Below are positions 8,711-17,104 of a stretch of DNA of 64,000 bases, piece by piece. Made by a program: the position numbers and the translations under genes. The stretch's first letter is position 1. Each line of letters begins with the position of its first letter. The stretch comes from CAYFMP01 sp964344215 (GTDB lineage: Bacteria > Pseudomonadota > Alphaproteobacteria > Rhodospirillales > Casp-alpha2), in NCBI GenBank assembly GCA_964344215.1, contig CAYFMP010000002.1:1-64000 (forward strand). The letters run 5' to 3'. The notes under the pieces are model-generated. The model was not told the origin of the DNA and did no database searches. It worked only from the letters and a program-made list of their open reading frames with translations.

Positions 8711-9333
8711 GGCGCGTCCCCGGTGAGCGCGTTGACGGCGGCGGCGGCCAGCGCGCTGCCGCCGCGGCGGCCGCGGAGCGTTATGTAGGGCACCGCGCCG
8801 GCATTGGCGATCAGGGCGTCCTTCGATTCGGCGGCGCCGACGAAGCCGACCGCGAAGCCGAGCACCAGGGCCGGCGGCTCGACGCCCTCGGCCAGCAGTT
8901 CCAAGAGCCGGAACAGGGCCGTCGGCGCGTTGCCGATGGCGACGACGGCGCCGCCCAAGTGCGGGTGCCATAGCTCGAGGGCGGCGGCCGAACGGGTGGT
9001 GCCGAGCTGCTCGGCCAGTTCGGGCACCGCCGCTTCGTTGAGCGTGCACAGGACCGGGTTGGCGGCCGGTAGGCGGGTCCGCGTGATGCCGGCCGCCACC
9101 ATCTCGGCATCGACCAGCACCGGGGCGCCACCTTCGAGCGCCCGGCGGCCGGCTTCGGCGGCGTCTTCCGAGAAAGCCAGGTCGTCGGCGACGTCGGGCA
9201 TGCCGCAGGCGTGGATGAGGCGAACGGCGATCGGCTCGATGTCGGCCGGCAGCCGCGTCAGGTCGGCGGCCGAGCGCACCTCGGCGAACGAACGGCGGTA
9301 AATCTGCTGGGGATCGCGAATATAGTCGAACAT
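8707..9333 (-). CDS. cobH: Precorrin-8X methylmutase
   Basis: A 208-residue CobH/CbiC family protein that moves the C11 methyl group to C12, giving hydrogenobyrinic acid or its cobalt form. It begins FDYIRDPQQIYRRSF and carries the catalytic-histidine segment VRLIHACGMPDV. GVEPPALVLGFAVGFVGAAESK is the conserved C-terminal signature, followed by LRGRRGGSALAAAAVNAL. The ATG at 9333 is preferred because an AAGGCGGGG ribosome site lies just upstream and the length fits. An alternative ATG at 9375 would add 14 residues and overlap cbiX. The stop overlaps the cobL start. Confidence 0.93.
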   Translation of the reverse strand: MFDYIRDPQQIYRRSFAEVRSAADLTRLPADIEPIAVRLIHACGMPDVADDLAFSEDAAEAGRRALEGGAPVLVDAEMVAAGITRTRLPAANPVLCTLNEAAVPELAEQLGTTRSAAALELWHPHLGGAVVAIGNAPTALFRLLELLAEGVEPPALVLGFAVGFVGAAESKDALIANAGAVPYITLRGRRGGSALAAAAVNALTGDAP

Positions 9334-9358
9334 GCCGCCGGCCCCGCCTTCCGCCTCT

Positions 9359-10318
9359 TCAACCCCCGTCGCCATGGTCGTGATCATGGCCGTGGCCGTG
9401 ATGGTGGTGGTGATGGCCGTGGTCGTCGGCGCCGTGGCCGTCGGTGCCGATACCGACGACATGGTGATGGTGGCCGACCTGCGGCGCGCCCTGGTCGGCC
9501 TCGTAGCCGATGATCTGTTCGCGGTACTTGCAGAGCTGGCAATTCATCTTGTTGTCGCCGCTCAGTACTTCGTTGACGCGCTCGACGAAGACATCGATCA
9601 GCAGTTGGTGGTCGTTGAGGTAGCCGGCCTTGACGAACTCGATGTCCGGGTGGGCGGCGGCGGCCTCGTCGGCCCAGGCGTAGATGCGCCTGACCAGGAT
9701 GCCGGTGAACAGGAAGTAGGGAAAGACGACGATCCGCGAATAACCGAGCCTGGCGGCGTGGGCGAGGCCCGCGTCGACCAGCGGCGAGGCGACGCCCGAA
9801 TAGCTGACCTCGGCCCAGCCGAACCCCATGCCCTCCCACAGCATGCGGGCGACCTTGGAGACGTTGGAGTTGGCGTCGGGGTCGCGGGTGCCGCGGCCGA
9901 CAACCATCAGCAGCGTGTCTTCCCTGGCAACGCCGTCGCCGGCTTCCGCGAGGGCCGCTTCGATGCGTTGCTGTGCTGCCTGCAGCAACTTCCAGTCGAT
10001 CGCCAGTTCACGCCCGAACAGGACTTCGATGTCGGGGTGCTCGGCGGCAAACGCATTGACCTCGGACGGCAGGTCGTTCTTGACGTGGCCGGCCGCGAAC
10101 AGCATGCCGGGCACGCAGATGATCCGCCTGGCGCCGCGCCCGGCCAGCTTGTCGAGGCCGGTGCGAATGATCGGCGTGGCAAATTCCAGGAAGCCGCTCT
10201 CGACGTCGTAGTCGGGAAGACGTTTCCTGAGGTGGCCGGAAAGCTGGTTGAATTCGTCGATGGCGGCGTCATCGCGGCTGCCGTGGCCGCAGATCATCAC
10301 GGCGGTATGCTCTGTCAT
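9359..10318 (-). CDS. cbiX: Sirohydrochlorin cobaltochelatase, long CbiX form with CxxC and His-rich tail
   Basis: A 319-residue chelatase that inserts cobalt into sirohydrochlorin, the entry step of the cobalt-early cobalamin route. Two CbiX half-domains are visible: the first opens with CGHGSRDDA, the second contains the active-site region around VVFPYFLFTGILV. The C-terminal extension has MNCQLC (Cys260, Cys263), as in long CbiX proteins that bind an iron-sulfur cluster. It then has about 38 residues with 16 histidines, probably a metal store or loading site. It is the first gene of the corrin operon and diverges from an MFS gene over a 203-bp gap. I see no B12-box riboswitch in that gap. 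Confidence 0.92.
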   Translation of the reverse strand: MTEHTAVMICGHGSRDDAAIDEFNQLSGHLRKRLPDYDVESGFLEFATPIIRTGLDKLAGRGARRIICVPGMLFAAGHVKNDLPSEVNAFAAEHPDIEVLFGRELAIDWKLLQAAQQRIEAALAEAGDGVAREDTLLMVVGRGTRDPDANSNVSKVARMLWEGMGFGWAEVSYSGVASPLVDAGLAHAARLGYSRIVVFPYFLFTGILVRRIYAWADEAAAAHPDIEFVKAGYLNDHQLLIDVFVERVNEVLSGDNKMNCQLCKYREQIIGYEADQGAPQVGHHHHVVGIGTDGHGADDHGHHHHHHGHGHDHDHGDGG

Positions 10319-10521
10319 CGCTTGGTCCTTGCCTTCGAGCGTTTCAGATCGTGGCCGGGCCGCCTGGTCATTGCCTCCGGGCGGCGGTGTCGGCGAACCG
10401 ACCTTACGCCCTTTTCTTCGAGCGGAAAAGCGCTAGTTCCGGGCGGCTTCGTGGGGTCTGGACCGGACCTGTCGTTTCTGCCAGTTTGCCCTGAGACGCA
10501 CCCACTCCGGAGCGACAGCCC

Positions 10522-11691
10522 GTGAACCAGACCGCCGCCTCGATCACCGCCGACAATGCGCTCAGCAAGAGCCAGCGCCGCGCCGTCCTGACCGCGCTGT
10601 TCACCACCTCGTTCGCGTTCGGCCTCGCCTTCGGCGGTCTGGCGCCGCTGATCGCGCTGACCCTGGAAGCGCGCGGCGTCGATGCCGTGGTCATCGGCTG
10701 GAACTCGGCGATGTCGTCCGTGGGTGTCGTCTGCGGCACGCAGCTAGTGCCGATCTTGATCAGGCGGCTGGGGCCGGCGAACGCGTACTTCGCCGGCATG
10801 GGCCTGACGCTGGTCGCCCTGGCGGCGCTGCCGTTTCTCGACTCGCTGGCCGCCTGGTTCGTGCTCAGGTTCCTGATCGGGATCGGCATTGCCGCCCCCT
10901 GGGTGATCTCCGAGACCTGGATCAACATCGCCACCGAGAAGCGCACCCGCGGTCGGGTGATGGCGATTTACGTGTCGCTGCTGGCGGCCGGCCCCGCCGT
11001 ACTGACCGTGGTCGGTACCGAAGGGGCGACTCCGTTCTACTGGTGTACGGCGGTGTTCGTCGTCTGCATCCTCCCCATCGTCGGCGTGCGCAAGCTGGCG
11101 CCGACGCTCGATTTTCCGGAACACGCCCGGCTCCGGCTGCTGGCGATGGCGGCGCCGAGCATCTTCGGGGCAGCGCTGCTGGCCGGTTTCTACGATTCGG
11201 CGCTGTTCAGCTTCTTGCCCATTTACGGCCTGTGGTCGGGGCTTACCGAAGAGTACGCCATCACCCTTTTGACGCTGTTCGTCGTCGGCAACATCGTCGT
11301 CCAGATTCCGATCGGCTGGCTGGCCGACCGCGTCAACCGGCGCGCCGTGCTCATCGGGTGCGGCGTGGTCGCCGTGATCGGGCCGGTTCTGGTGCCGCTG
11401 ATGATCGGCAGCCCGCTGCCGCTGGCCGTCGTCCTGCTGATCTGGGGCGGCGGCGCGTGGAGCGTCTACGGGGTGGCGCTGGCCATGCTCGGCGACCGTT
11501 TCCGGGGCGGCGAACTGGCCGCCGCCAACGCCGCCTTCGTCATGGCATTCGAACTCGCCAACATCGGCGGCCCGCCGCTGGCCGGCTTCGCTATCGAGCT
11601 GTGGCGGCCGAACGGCCTGATGGTGATGTTGGGCGTGGTGGCGTTGGTGTTCGTCGTGCTGACGGCGGGCCGCGGCCTGATTCGGCGGTAG
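10522..11691 (+). CDS. MFS transporter, 12 transmembrane segments
   Basis: A 389-residue integral membrane protein with about 12 hydrophobic helices in two bundles of six. Loop motifs of the major facilitator superfamily can be seen, including a GWLADRVNRR signature in the second half. It resembles YcaD-like and sugar-phosphate-type carriers, but the substrate cannot be inferred. GTG is the start, with GGAG about ten bases upstream. It diverges from cbiX, so a role in cobalt or corrinoid traffic is possible but unproven. The 3' end converges on the TPR gene with a 13-bp gap. Confidence 0.8.
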   Translation: MNQTAASITADNALSKSQRRAVLTALFTTSFAFGLAFGGLAPLIALTLEARGVDAVVIGWNSAMSSVGVVCGTQLVPILIRRLGPANAYFAGMGLTLVALAALPFLDSLAAWFVLRFLIGIGIAAPWVISETWINIATEKRTRGRVMAIYVSLLAAGPAVLTVVGTEGATPFYWCTAVFVVCILPIVGVRKLAPTLDFPEHARLRLLAMAAPSIFGAALLAGFYDSALFSFLPIYGLWSGLTEEYAITLLTLFVVGNIVVQIPIGWLADRVNRRAVLIGCGVVAVIGPVLVPLMIGSPLPLAVVLLIWGGGAWSVYGVALAMLGDRFRGGELAAANAAFVMAFELANIGGPPLAGFAIELWRPNGLMVMLGVVALVFVVLTAGRGLIRR

Positions 11692-11704
11692 GCCCGCTCG
11701 GTAG

Positions 11705-12805
11705 CTATTCGGCGGCGTCGGTGCGGGTCGGCGGCAGCGTCTCGGCCTTGGCCAGAAAGACCTGGGCCTCCTCCTCGCGCCCCAGCGCGATCAACGTGGA
11801 GGCGTAGTTCTTCAGTCCCGTCACCAGGCTGGGGTGGCCCGGATCGAAGTTCTTTTCCTTGATGTCCAACGCCCGCCTGAGGAGCGGCTCGGCCGCCTCC
11901 AGGTTGCCCTGGCGTTTATACAAGAGGGCCAGGTTGTTGAGATCGGTGGCGACGCCGGGGTGGTCGATCCCCAACGTCTGCTCGTCGATGGCCAGCGAGC
12001 GCTTGTACAGGGGCTCGGCCGCCTCGTAGTGGCCCAGCGAATAGTGCAGCAGGGCCAGGTTGTTGAGCCCGGAGGCAACGTCCGGGTGGTTGCGGCCGAG
12101 GGTGCGCTGCAGGATTTCCAAGGAACGCTCGAAAGACGCGATGGCGGTCTGGTGCTCGCCGGCCTGATAGCACGCGGTGCCGTGCTTGTTGAGATATTTG
12201 GCGTGCAGCTCCTCCTCCGCCGGCGGCAGCGCCTGGATCGCCTGTCCGTAGAGCTCGGCCGCCGCGACCGGCTGCATTCCGGCCAGCTTCAGATCGCCGG
12301 CGACGACACGGGCGCGGCAGGCGGCCATCAGATGCCGGGTCGCCTGGTTGCGCTTCTCGAGGCCGTCGTGGCTCTCGCTGTCGCCGATCCGAACCAGCAG
12401 GTCCGAGGCACGCTCGAAGCGGCCGGCATCGAGTGCATCGCGGGCTTCCTCGACGGCCGCTTCGAGGTCGGTGGCGGCCGGCGCCAGGTCACGCAGCGTT
12501 TCGCGCATCTCCTTGAACTGACCGGCAAACTCGCGCATGCGGGCGTCGACCTCGGTGGCCGGCAGCTCCTTGCCCTCGAGGATCTCCTGATAGGCTTTGA
12601 AGGCGGGGTTTTCCGGGGTCGGTTCGACGGTACCCTTGGGCGGCGCGATCAGTGGCGTCTCGCCACTCGTTTCGGGCGCGGGCGGCGGCGGGCGGCGGCG
12701 GAAGGAAAGCCCGATAAGGGTGCCGGCGGCGGCCGCGACAACGGCAACCAGCGCGAAAATCGCCCATTCGGGCAGGCTGTGGATGAATTGGGTCAGGTTG
12801 TCCAT
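11705..12805 (-). CDS. Membrane-anchored TPR protein (kinesin-light-chain-type repeats)
   Basis: A 366-residue protein with one N-terminal transmembrane helix (about residues 12-33), a short Pro-rich linker and a soluble C-terminal part. The last 170 residues hold at least three regular 42-residue repeats of the NLALLxxxxGxYxEAEPLxxRxLxI type, typical of kinesin-light-chain-like TPRs that bind partner proteins. The ATG at 12805 is chosen because GGAG lies eight bases upstream and the transmembrane anchor follows at once; the open frame extends further without family support. It diverges from cobD. No enzymatic domain is visible, and its partner is unknown. Confidence 0.72.
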   Translation of the reverse strand: MDNLTQFIHSLPEWAIFALVAVVAAAAGTLIGLSFRRRPPPPAPETSGETPLIAPPKGTVEPTPENPAFKAYQEILEGKELPATEVDARMREFAGQFKEMRETLRDLAPAATDLEAAVEEARDALDAGRFERASDLLVRIGDSESHDGLEKRNQATRHLMAACRARVVAGDLKLAGMQPVAAAELYGQAIQALPPAEEELHAKYLNKHGTACYQAGEHQTAIASFERSLEILQRTLGRNHPDVASGLNNLALLHYSLGHYEAAEPLYKRSLAIDEQTLGIDHPGVATDLNNLALLYKRQGNLEAAEPLLRRALDIKEKNFDPGHPSLVTGLKNYASTLIALGREEEAQVFLAKAETLPPTRTDAAE

Positions 12806-12835
12806 GACCGCTCCGAAGGCGCCCCCGTTCCGGCC

Positions 12836-12865
12836 GCCGGCGCTTGCCGCAGGCTTGGCGCCGGC
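12836..12865. repeat. GC-rich inverted repeat in the TPR gene leader
   Basis: Perfect 8-bp arms GCCGGCGC (12836-12843) and GCGCCGGC (12858-12865) flank a 14-base loop that holds a further GCC/GGC pairing. The hairpin lies about 30 bases upstream of the TPR gene ATG, between divergent genes. It could be a leader structure or an operator; in GC-rich DNA chance is also plausible. Confidence 0.4.
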
Positions 12866-13012
12866 GGCCTCCGCATGGCGGACCATGCCTATTGGTACAC
12901 CAGAAGCGCCTTGAAAATACAGTGATTTCAACAGTTCCGCCGGTCCCGGATCGGCCGTCCCGGACTTCCATTTCTGTTGCGCACGGCGGCCCGGACCGCC
13001 ATTCTCTGGCCT

Positions 13013-14020
13013 ATGTTCACCTTCGGCTTGGTTGAGGGCAAAGAGGGTTTCGATCCCCTGATCCTGCTGCTGCTCGCCTTGGTTCTCGATGCCGCGGTCG
13101 GCGAACCGAAGTTCCTGTTTCGCGCCTTCAAACACCCCATCGAGGCGATCGGCGCCGTCGTCGGCTTTCTCGACCACAGGCTGAACCGCGACAAACGGAG
13201 CGAGATGGATCGTGCCGTGCGCGGCGCCCTCGCTACCCTGTTCGTGGTCGGGCTGGTCGGCGTGATCGGCGTCGGCGTCGCCTGGCTCAGTTTCGCCCAT
13301 GCCTGGGGGTGGATCGTCGAGTTGTTACTGATCGTCTCGTTGATCGCCGGACGCGGGCTCTACGACCACGTCCGCGCCGTCGCCCGCGGCCTGGATGCGG
13401 GCCTCGAATCGGGGCGCGAAGCGGTTTCCCACATCGTCGGCCGCGACCCGACAACCCTCGATTCGCACGGTGTCGCCCGCGCCGCTATAGAGTCTGCGGC
13501 CGAGAACTACTGCGACGGCGTCGTCGCCCCGGTCTTCTGGTACGTGCTGTTCGGGTTTCCGGGACTGGCCGTCTACAAGGCGGTCAACACCATGGATTCG
13601 ATGATCGGCCACCGCACCGCCCGCCACCGCGCCTTCGGTATGACGGCGGCCCGCCTCGACGACGTCCTCAACCTCATTCCGGCCCGCCTGTCGGGCCTGT
13701 TCGTCGTCTTTGCCGCCGCCTTCGCGCCGACCGCCAACCCGGCTCGGGCCTGGAAAGCGATGCTGCGCGATGCCGCCAATCACACTTCGCCCAACGCCGG
13801 TTGGCCGGAGGCCGCCATGGCCGGCGCTCTCGGTCTCGCCCTGGCCGGGCCCAGGCGCTATGGCGGACAGGTGCTCGAGGCGGCGTGGATGGGCGACGGG
13901 CGATCGCAAGCGACGACACGCGACATTCGCCGGGCGCTCTATGTCTACGCTGTGGCGGCGCTGATCAACGCCGTCTGGGTCGCCGCCATCGCCGTCATCC
14001 GCTTCAACCTCGGCGGCTGA
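13013..14020 (+). CDS. cobD: Adenosylcobinamide-phosphate synthase (CobD/CbiB)
   Basis: A 335-residue integral membrane protein that attaches (R)-1-amino-2-propanol or its phosphate to adenosylcobyric acid. Family marks include LDAAVGEP near the N-terminus, ARAAIESAAENYCDGVVAPVF, the NTMDSMIGHR segment and DAANHTSPNAGWPEAAMAG. The ATG at 13013 is used; a TTG 12 codons upstream gives no better family match. The gene stands alone on the plus strand. It overlaps the end of cobQ by 17 bases tail to tail. Confidence 0.93.
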   Translation: MFTFGLVEGKEGFDPLILLLLALVLDAAVGEPKFLFRAFKHPIEAIGAVVGFLDHRLNRDKRSEMDRAVRGALATLFVVGLVGVIGVGVAWLSFAHAWGWIVELLLIVSLIAGRGLYDHVRAVARGLDAGLESGREAVSHIVGRDPTTLDSHGVARAAIESAAENYCDGVVAPVFWYVLFGFPGLAVYKAVNTMDSMIGHRTARHRAFGMTAARLDDVLNLIPARLSGLFVVFAAAFAPTANPARAWKAMLRDAANHTSPNAGWPEAAMAGALGLALAGPRRYGGQVLEAAWMGDGRSQATTRDIRRALYVYAVAALINAVWVAAIAVIRFNLGG

Positions 14021-15503
14021 CGGCGACCTCCCACAAGGCGTCGAGATCGAGGTGCGCTTCCAAGTGGGCGGCCAGCCTATCCAGCGTCTCTTCGACGGCC
14101 TGTTCGTAGGCGAACGCGGCGGCGGCGCCGTCGCGTACCCGGCCCAGGAAAGCGCGGCGGAACCCGTCGGAAGCGAATATGCCGTGAAGGTAGCTGCCCA
14201 TGACGCGGCCGTCGGCCGAGCGCGCCCCTTCCGGACGCGCACCCTCGAGCTCCAGCCACGGCCGTTGGCAATCGGGACCGGCCGTCTCGCCCATGTGCAT
14301 CTCGTAGCCGCTGACCGCTTCGCCGGACGGGGTTTCCGTGCCGGCCGTCTGGCGCAACGCCTTGCTCTCGGTGATCACCGTCTCGACGTCGAGCAACCCG
14401 AGTGCGTCCGTTTGCCCGGGCCGGCCCTCGATTCCCTGCGGGTCGGCGACGCGGCGCCCGAGCATCTGATAGCCGCCGCAAAGACCGACGACGAGGCCGC
14501 CGCGGCGATGATGGGCGTGGATGTCGACCTCCCAGCCCTGCGCCCTGATCTCGGCCAGATCGACCAGCGTCGCCTTCGAGCCGGGAATGATGACGACGTC
14601 GGCGTCGCCGGGCAGCGCCCGGCCCGGCTCGACGATGTCGAGGGCGACGCCGGGTTCGGCCGACAACGGGTCGAGGTCGTCGAAATTGGCGATGCGCGAC
14701 AGCCTGGGCACGGCGATGCGGACCGTCTCGCCGCTACCGCCGCCGCCGACGGCCCGGCTGTCCAGGGACATGGCGTCCTCCTGCGGCAGCAGCCTTGCGT
14801 CCGGGAAATGCGGCACGACGCCGAAGCAATGAAATCCCGTTCGCGCCGAGACGGCGGCGACGCCGTCGTCGAACAGCGACGGATCGCCTCTGAACTTGTT
14901 GACGATGTAGCCCCGCGTCAGCATTCGCTCGGCCTCGCTCATCAGGCCGTGGGTCCCGACCAGGCTGGCGATGACGCCGCCGCGTTCGATGTCGGCGACC
15001 AGCACGACCGGCACGGCGGCCGCTTCGGCGAACCCCATGTTGGCGATGTCACCGGCCCGCAGGTTGACTTCGGCCGGGCTGCCGGCGCCCTCGACAAGAA
15101 CCAAATCGGCGCCGTCCGACACCGCCTCGAAGCTCTCCAGCACACGGGGAAGCAGGGCCGCCTTCAAATCGGTGTAGGCGCGCGCCGTGGCGGTCGTCTC
15201 GACCCGGCCGCACACCACGACTTGGGCGCCGGTATCCGATTGCGGTTTCAACAACACCGGGTTCATGTGGACGCTGAGCGGCACTCCGGCAGCGCGCGCC
15301 TGTAAGGCCTGAGCGCGGCCGATCTCGCCGCCGTCTGCGGTGACGGCGGCGTTGTTCGACATGTTCTGCGGCTTGAACGGCATTACCCGACGGCCGCGTC
15401 TCATGTAGGCCCGGCACAAGCCGGCCACCAGCAAAGACTTGCCGACGTCGGAGCCGGTGCCCTGCACCATCAGGGCGGCAACGGACGGGGCCGCCGCCGG
15501 CAC
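14004..15503 (-). CDS. cobQ: Cobyric acid synthase (glutamine-hydrolysing)
   Basis: A 499-residue amidotransferase that amidates positions b, d, e and g of adenosylcobyrinic acid a,c-diamide using glutamine and ATP. The N-terminal ATPase domain shows GTGSDVGKS and FKPQNMSNNA. The C-terminal class I glutaminase has the nucleophile in GLCGGYQMLG and the histidine in SYLHGIF. The GTG at 15503 is chosen because GGAG from the cobO end lies eight bases upstream. The gene sits two bases after cobO and is the last gene of the long cobS-to-cobQ run. Confidence 0.94.
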   Translation of the reverse strand: MPAAAPSVAALMVQGTGSDVGKSLLVAGLCRAYMRRGRRVMPFKPQNMSNNAAVTADGGEIGRAQALQARAAGVPLSVHMNPVLLKPQSDTGAQVVVCGRVETTATARAYTDLKAALLPRVLESFEAVSDGADLVLVEGAGSPAEVNLRAGDIANMGFAEAAAVPVVLVADIERGGVIASLVGTHGLMSEAERMLTRGYIVNKFRGDPSLFDDGVAAVSARTGFHCFGVVPHFPDARLLPQEDAMSLDSRAVGGGGSGETVRIAVPRLSRIANFDDLDPLSAEPGVALDIVEPGRALPGDADVVIIPGSKATLVDLAEIRAQGWEVDIHAHHRRGGLVVGLCGGYQMLGRRVADPQGIEGRPGQTDALGLLDVETVITESKALRQTAGTETPSGEAVSGYEMHMGETAGPDCQRPWLELEGARPEGARSADGRVMGSYLHGIFASDGFRRAFLGRVRDGAAAAFAYEQAVEETLDRLAAHLEAHLDLDALWEVAVSRRG

Positions 15504-15505
15504 CT

Positions 15506-16123
15506 TCAGAACTCCACGCCGACCTGTGCCTTGATGCCGGACCGGAACGGGTGCTTGAGCTGGGCCATCTCGGTGACCAGGTCGGCCGCCTCGATCAGTT
15601 CGTCCTTGGCGTTGCGTCCGGTGACGACGACGTGCAGGCCGGTGGGGCGGGCGGCGAGGACTCGGAGAACCTCGTCGAGGTCGAGGTTGCCGTAGCGCAG
15701 CACGATGTTGAGTTCGTCGAGGATGACCATCTTGTAGCTGGGATCGGCGATCATCTCCTTCGAGGCCTCCCAGGCGGCCTCGGCGGCGGCGATGTCGCGC
15801 TCGCGGTCCTGGGTCTCCCAGCTGAAGCCCTCGCCCATCGCCTTGATGGTGACGAGGTCGGGAAACTTGGCGAGCACGTCGCGCTCGCCGGTCTCCCACA
15901 CCCCCTTGACGAACTGCACGATGCCGACCCGCATGCCGTGGCCGATGGCGCGCATGGCCAGGCCTATGGCGGCGGTCGACTTGCCCTTGCCCTTGCCGGT
16001 ATGGACGATAAGCAAGCCCTTCTCGATGGTCTTGGTGGCGAGGATCTTGTCGCGGGCCGCCTTCTTCTTGGCCATCTTCTCGTTGTGGCGGCGGTTGAGT
16101 TGTTCCTCGTCGGCGCTGGTCAT
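15506..16123 (-). CDS. cobO: Cob(I)yrinic acid a,c-diamide adenosyltransferase
   Basis: A 205-residue CobA/CobO-type ATP:corrinoid adenosyltransferase that makes the Co-C bond of adenosylcobalamin intermediates. The P-loop GKGKGKSTAAIG is intact, followed by the conserved FVKGVWETGE, MGEGFSWETQDRERD and LDELNIVLRYG segments. The ATG at 16123 follows a GAGG site; a longer frame would add 33 residues of low-complexity basic sequence. cobQ follows two bases after its stop, consistent with consecutive steps. A gap of 120 bases separates it from the EamA gene upstream. Confidence 0.94.
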   Translation of the reverse strand: MTSADEEQLNRRHNEKMAKKKAARDKILATKTIEKGLLIVHTGKGKGKSTAAIGLAMRAIGHGMRVGIVQFVKGVWETGERDVLAKFPDLVTIKAMGEGFSWETQDRERDIAAAEAAWEASKEMIADPSYKMVILDELNIVLRYGNLDLDEVLRVLAARPTGLHVVVTGRNAKDELIEAADLVTEMAQLKHPFRSGIKAQVGVEF

Positions 16124-16243
16124 GGCGGCGGCCTCATCTGGTGACGGACGGTCTGATATCCTAGAACTTTCGCGCCGCCGGGAAACGGTTTTTCTGGTCT
16201 TCGCAGCCGCCTGCGAGGACATGCCGGAACCGCCAACCCACCC

Positions 16244-17104
16244 TCACGGCCTGGCGCTGCGCAGGTTCATGTAGGTCCCGGCGAAGACGACCGCGGCACC
16301 GCCCAGCACCCAGAAATCGAGCGCCTCGCCGTAGGCCAGGAAGCCGACCACGGCGATCAGCGGCAGGCGCAGGAAATCCAACGGCACGACGACGGTGGCC
16401 TCGGCCAGCATGAAGGCGCGGGTCATGCAGTAGTGCGCGCTCAGCGCGGTGACGCCGACGGCGCCGATCCACGGCCACACGGCCATCGACGGCCACGCCC
16501 AGTCGCCGAGCGCCGGAACCAGGGCGAGCGGCAGCTGCACGACGGTCATGTAGAAAAGGATGGCCAAGGGCGTGTCGGTGGCCGACAGCTTCTTGGTGAT
16601 GGTGTGCGAGGTGGCGTAGCCGACGGCGCCGGCCAGCACGGCGAGCGAGGCTGTGCTGACGATGGCGAGGCCGGGGCGCAGGATGACCAGGATACCGGCG
16701 AAGCCGAGCACGATAGCGAGGACGCGGCCGCCGCTCAGGCGCTCGCCCAGGAACAGCGTCGCCAGGATCGCCGTCCAGATCGGCACCGTGAACTCGATGG
16801 CGAAGACCTCGGCCAGGGGAATCAGGGCGATGCCGTAGAACCAGCCGTACTGGCCGCCGAAATGGGCGACGTTGCGGACGATTTGCAGGCCCAAGCGCCG
16901 TGTACGGGCCTGCCACCAGCCGGCCCGGGCCAGCAGTGCCGAAATGACGACGAGCCCAACGACGCTCCTGAAGAACAGAATCTGGAAGGTCGACAACTCG
17001 GCCGACGCCTCACGGCCGCCCAGCGCCATGGCCATGAACGAGACGAGCGTGCCGACCATCCACAGCGCGGCGCGGATGGCGGGAGCGGAGCCACCCACGC
17101 TCAC
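16244..17104 (-). CDS. EamA-family (DMT superfamily) transporter coupled to cobN
   Basis: A 286-residue membrane protein with about ten hydrophobic helices in two EamA repeats, as in drug/metabolite transporters. Typical features are FRSVVGL in the first repeat and AEFTVPIWTAILATLFLGE-like residues at about 110-130. The GTG start overlaps the cobN stop as GTGA, so it is translationally coupled to the chelatase gene and read within the cobalamin operon. The substrate is unknown. Its position suggests movement of a metabolite linked to cobalamin synthesis, but DMT genes are frequent passengers in operons. Confidence 0.8.
   Translation of the reverse strand: MSVGGSAPAIRAALWMVGTLVSFMAMALGGREASAELSTFQILFFRSVVGLVVISALLARAGWWQARTRRLGLQIVRNVAHFGGQYGWFYGIALIPLAEVFAIEFTVPIWTAILATLFLGERLSGGRVLAIVLGFAGILVILRPGLAIVSTASLAVLAGAVGYATSHTITKKLSATDTPLAILFYMTVVQLPLALVPALGDWAWPSMAVWPWIGAVGVTALSAHYCMTRAFMLAEATVVVPLDFLRLPLIAVVGFLAYGEALDFWVLGGAAVVFAGTYMNLRSARP

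Noticed and set aside
10319..10521. Possible cobalamin riboswitch before the cbiX operon.
   Set aside because: No B12-box word (GCCACTG or AGCCAGGAGACC-like) is present on either strand of this 203-bp gap, so no riboswitch is called.
12977..13012. TTG start giving cobD 12 extra residues.
   Set aside because: The extension (RTAARTAILWP) has no family match and no ribosome site; the ATG at 13013 is simpler.
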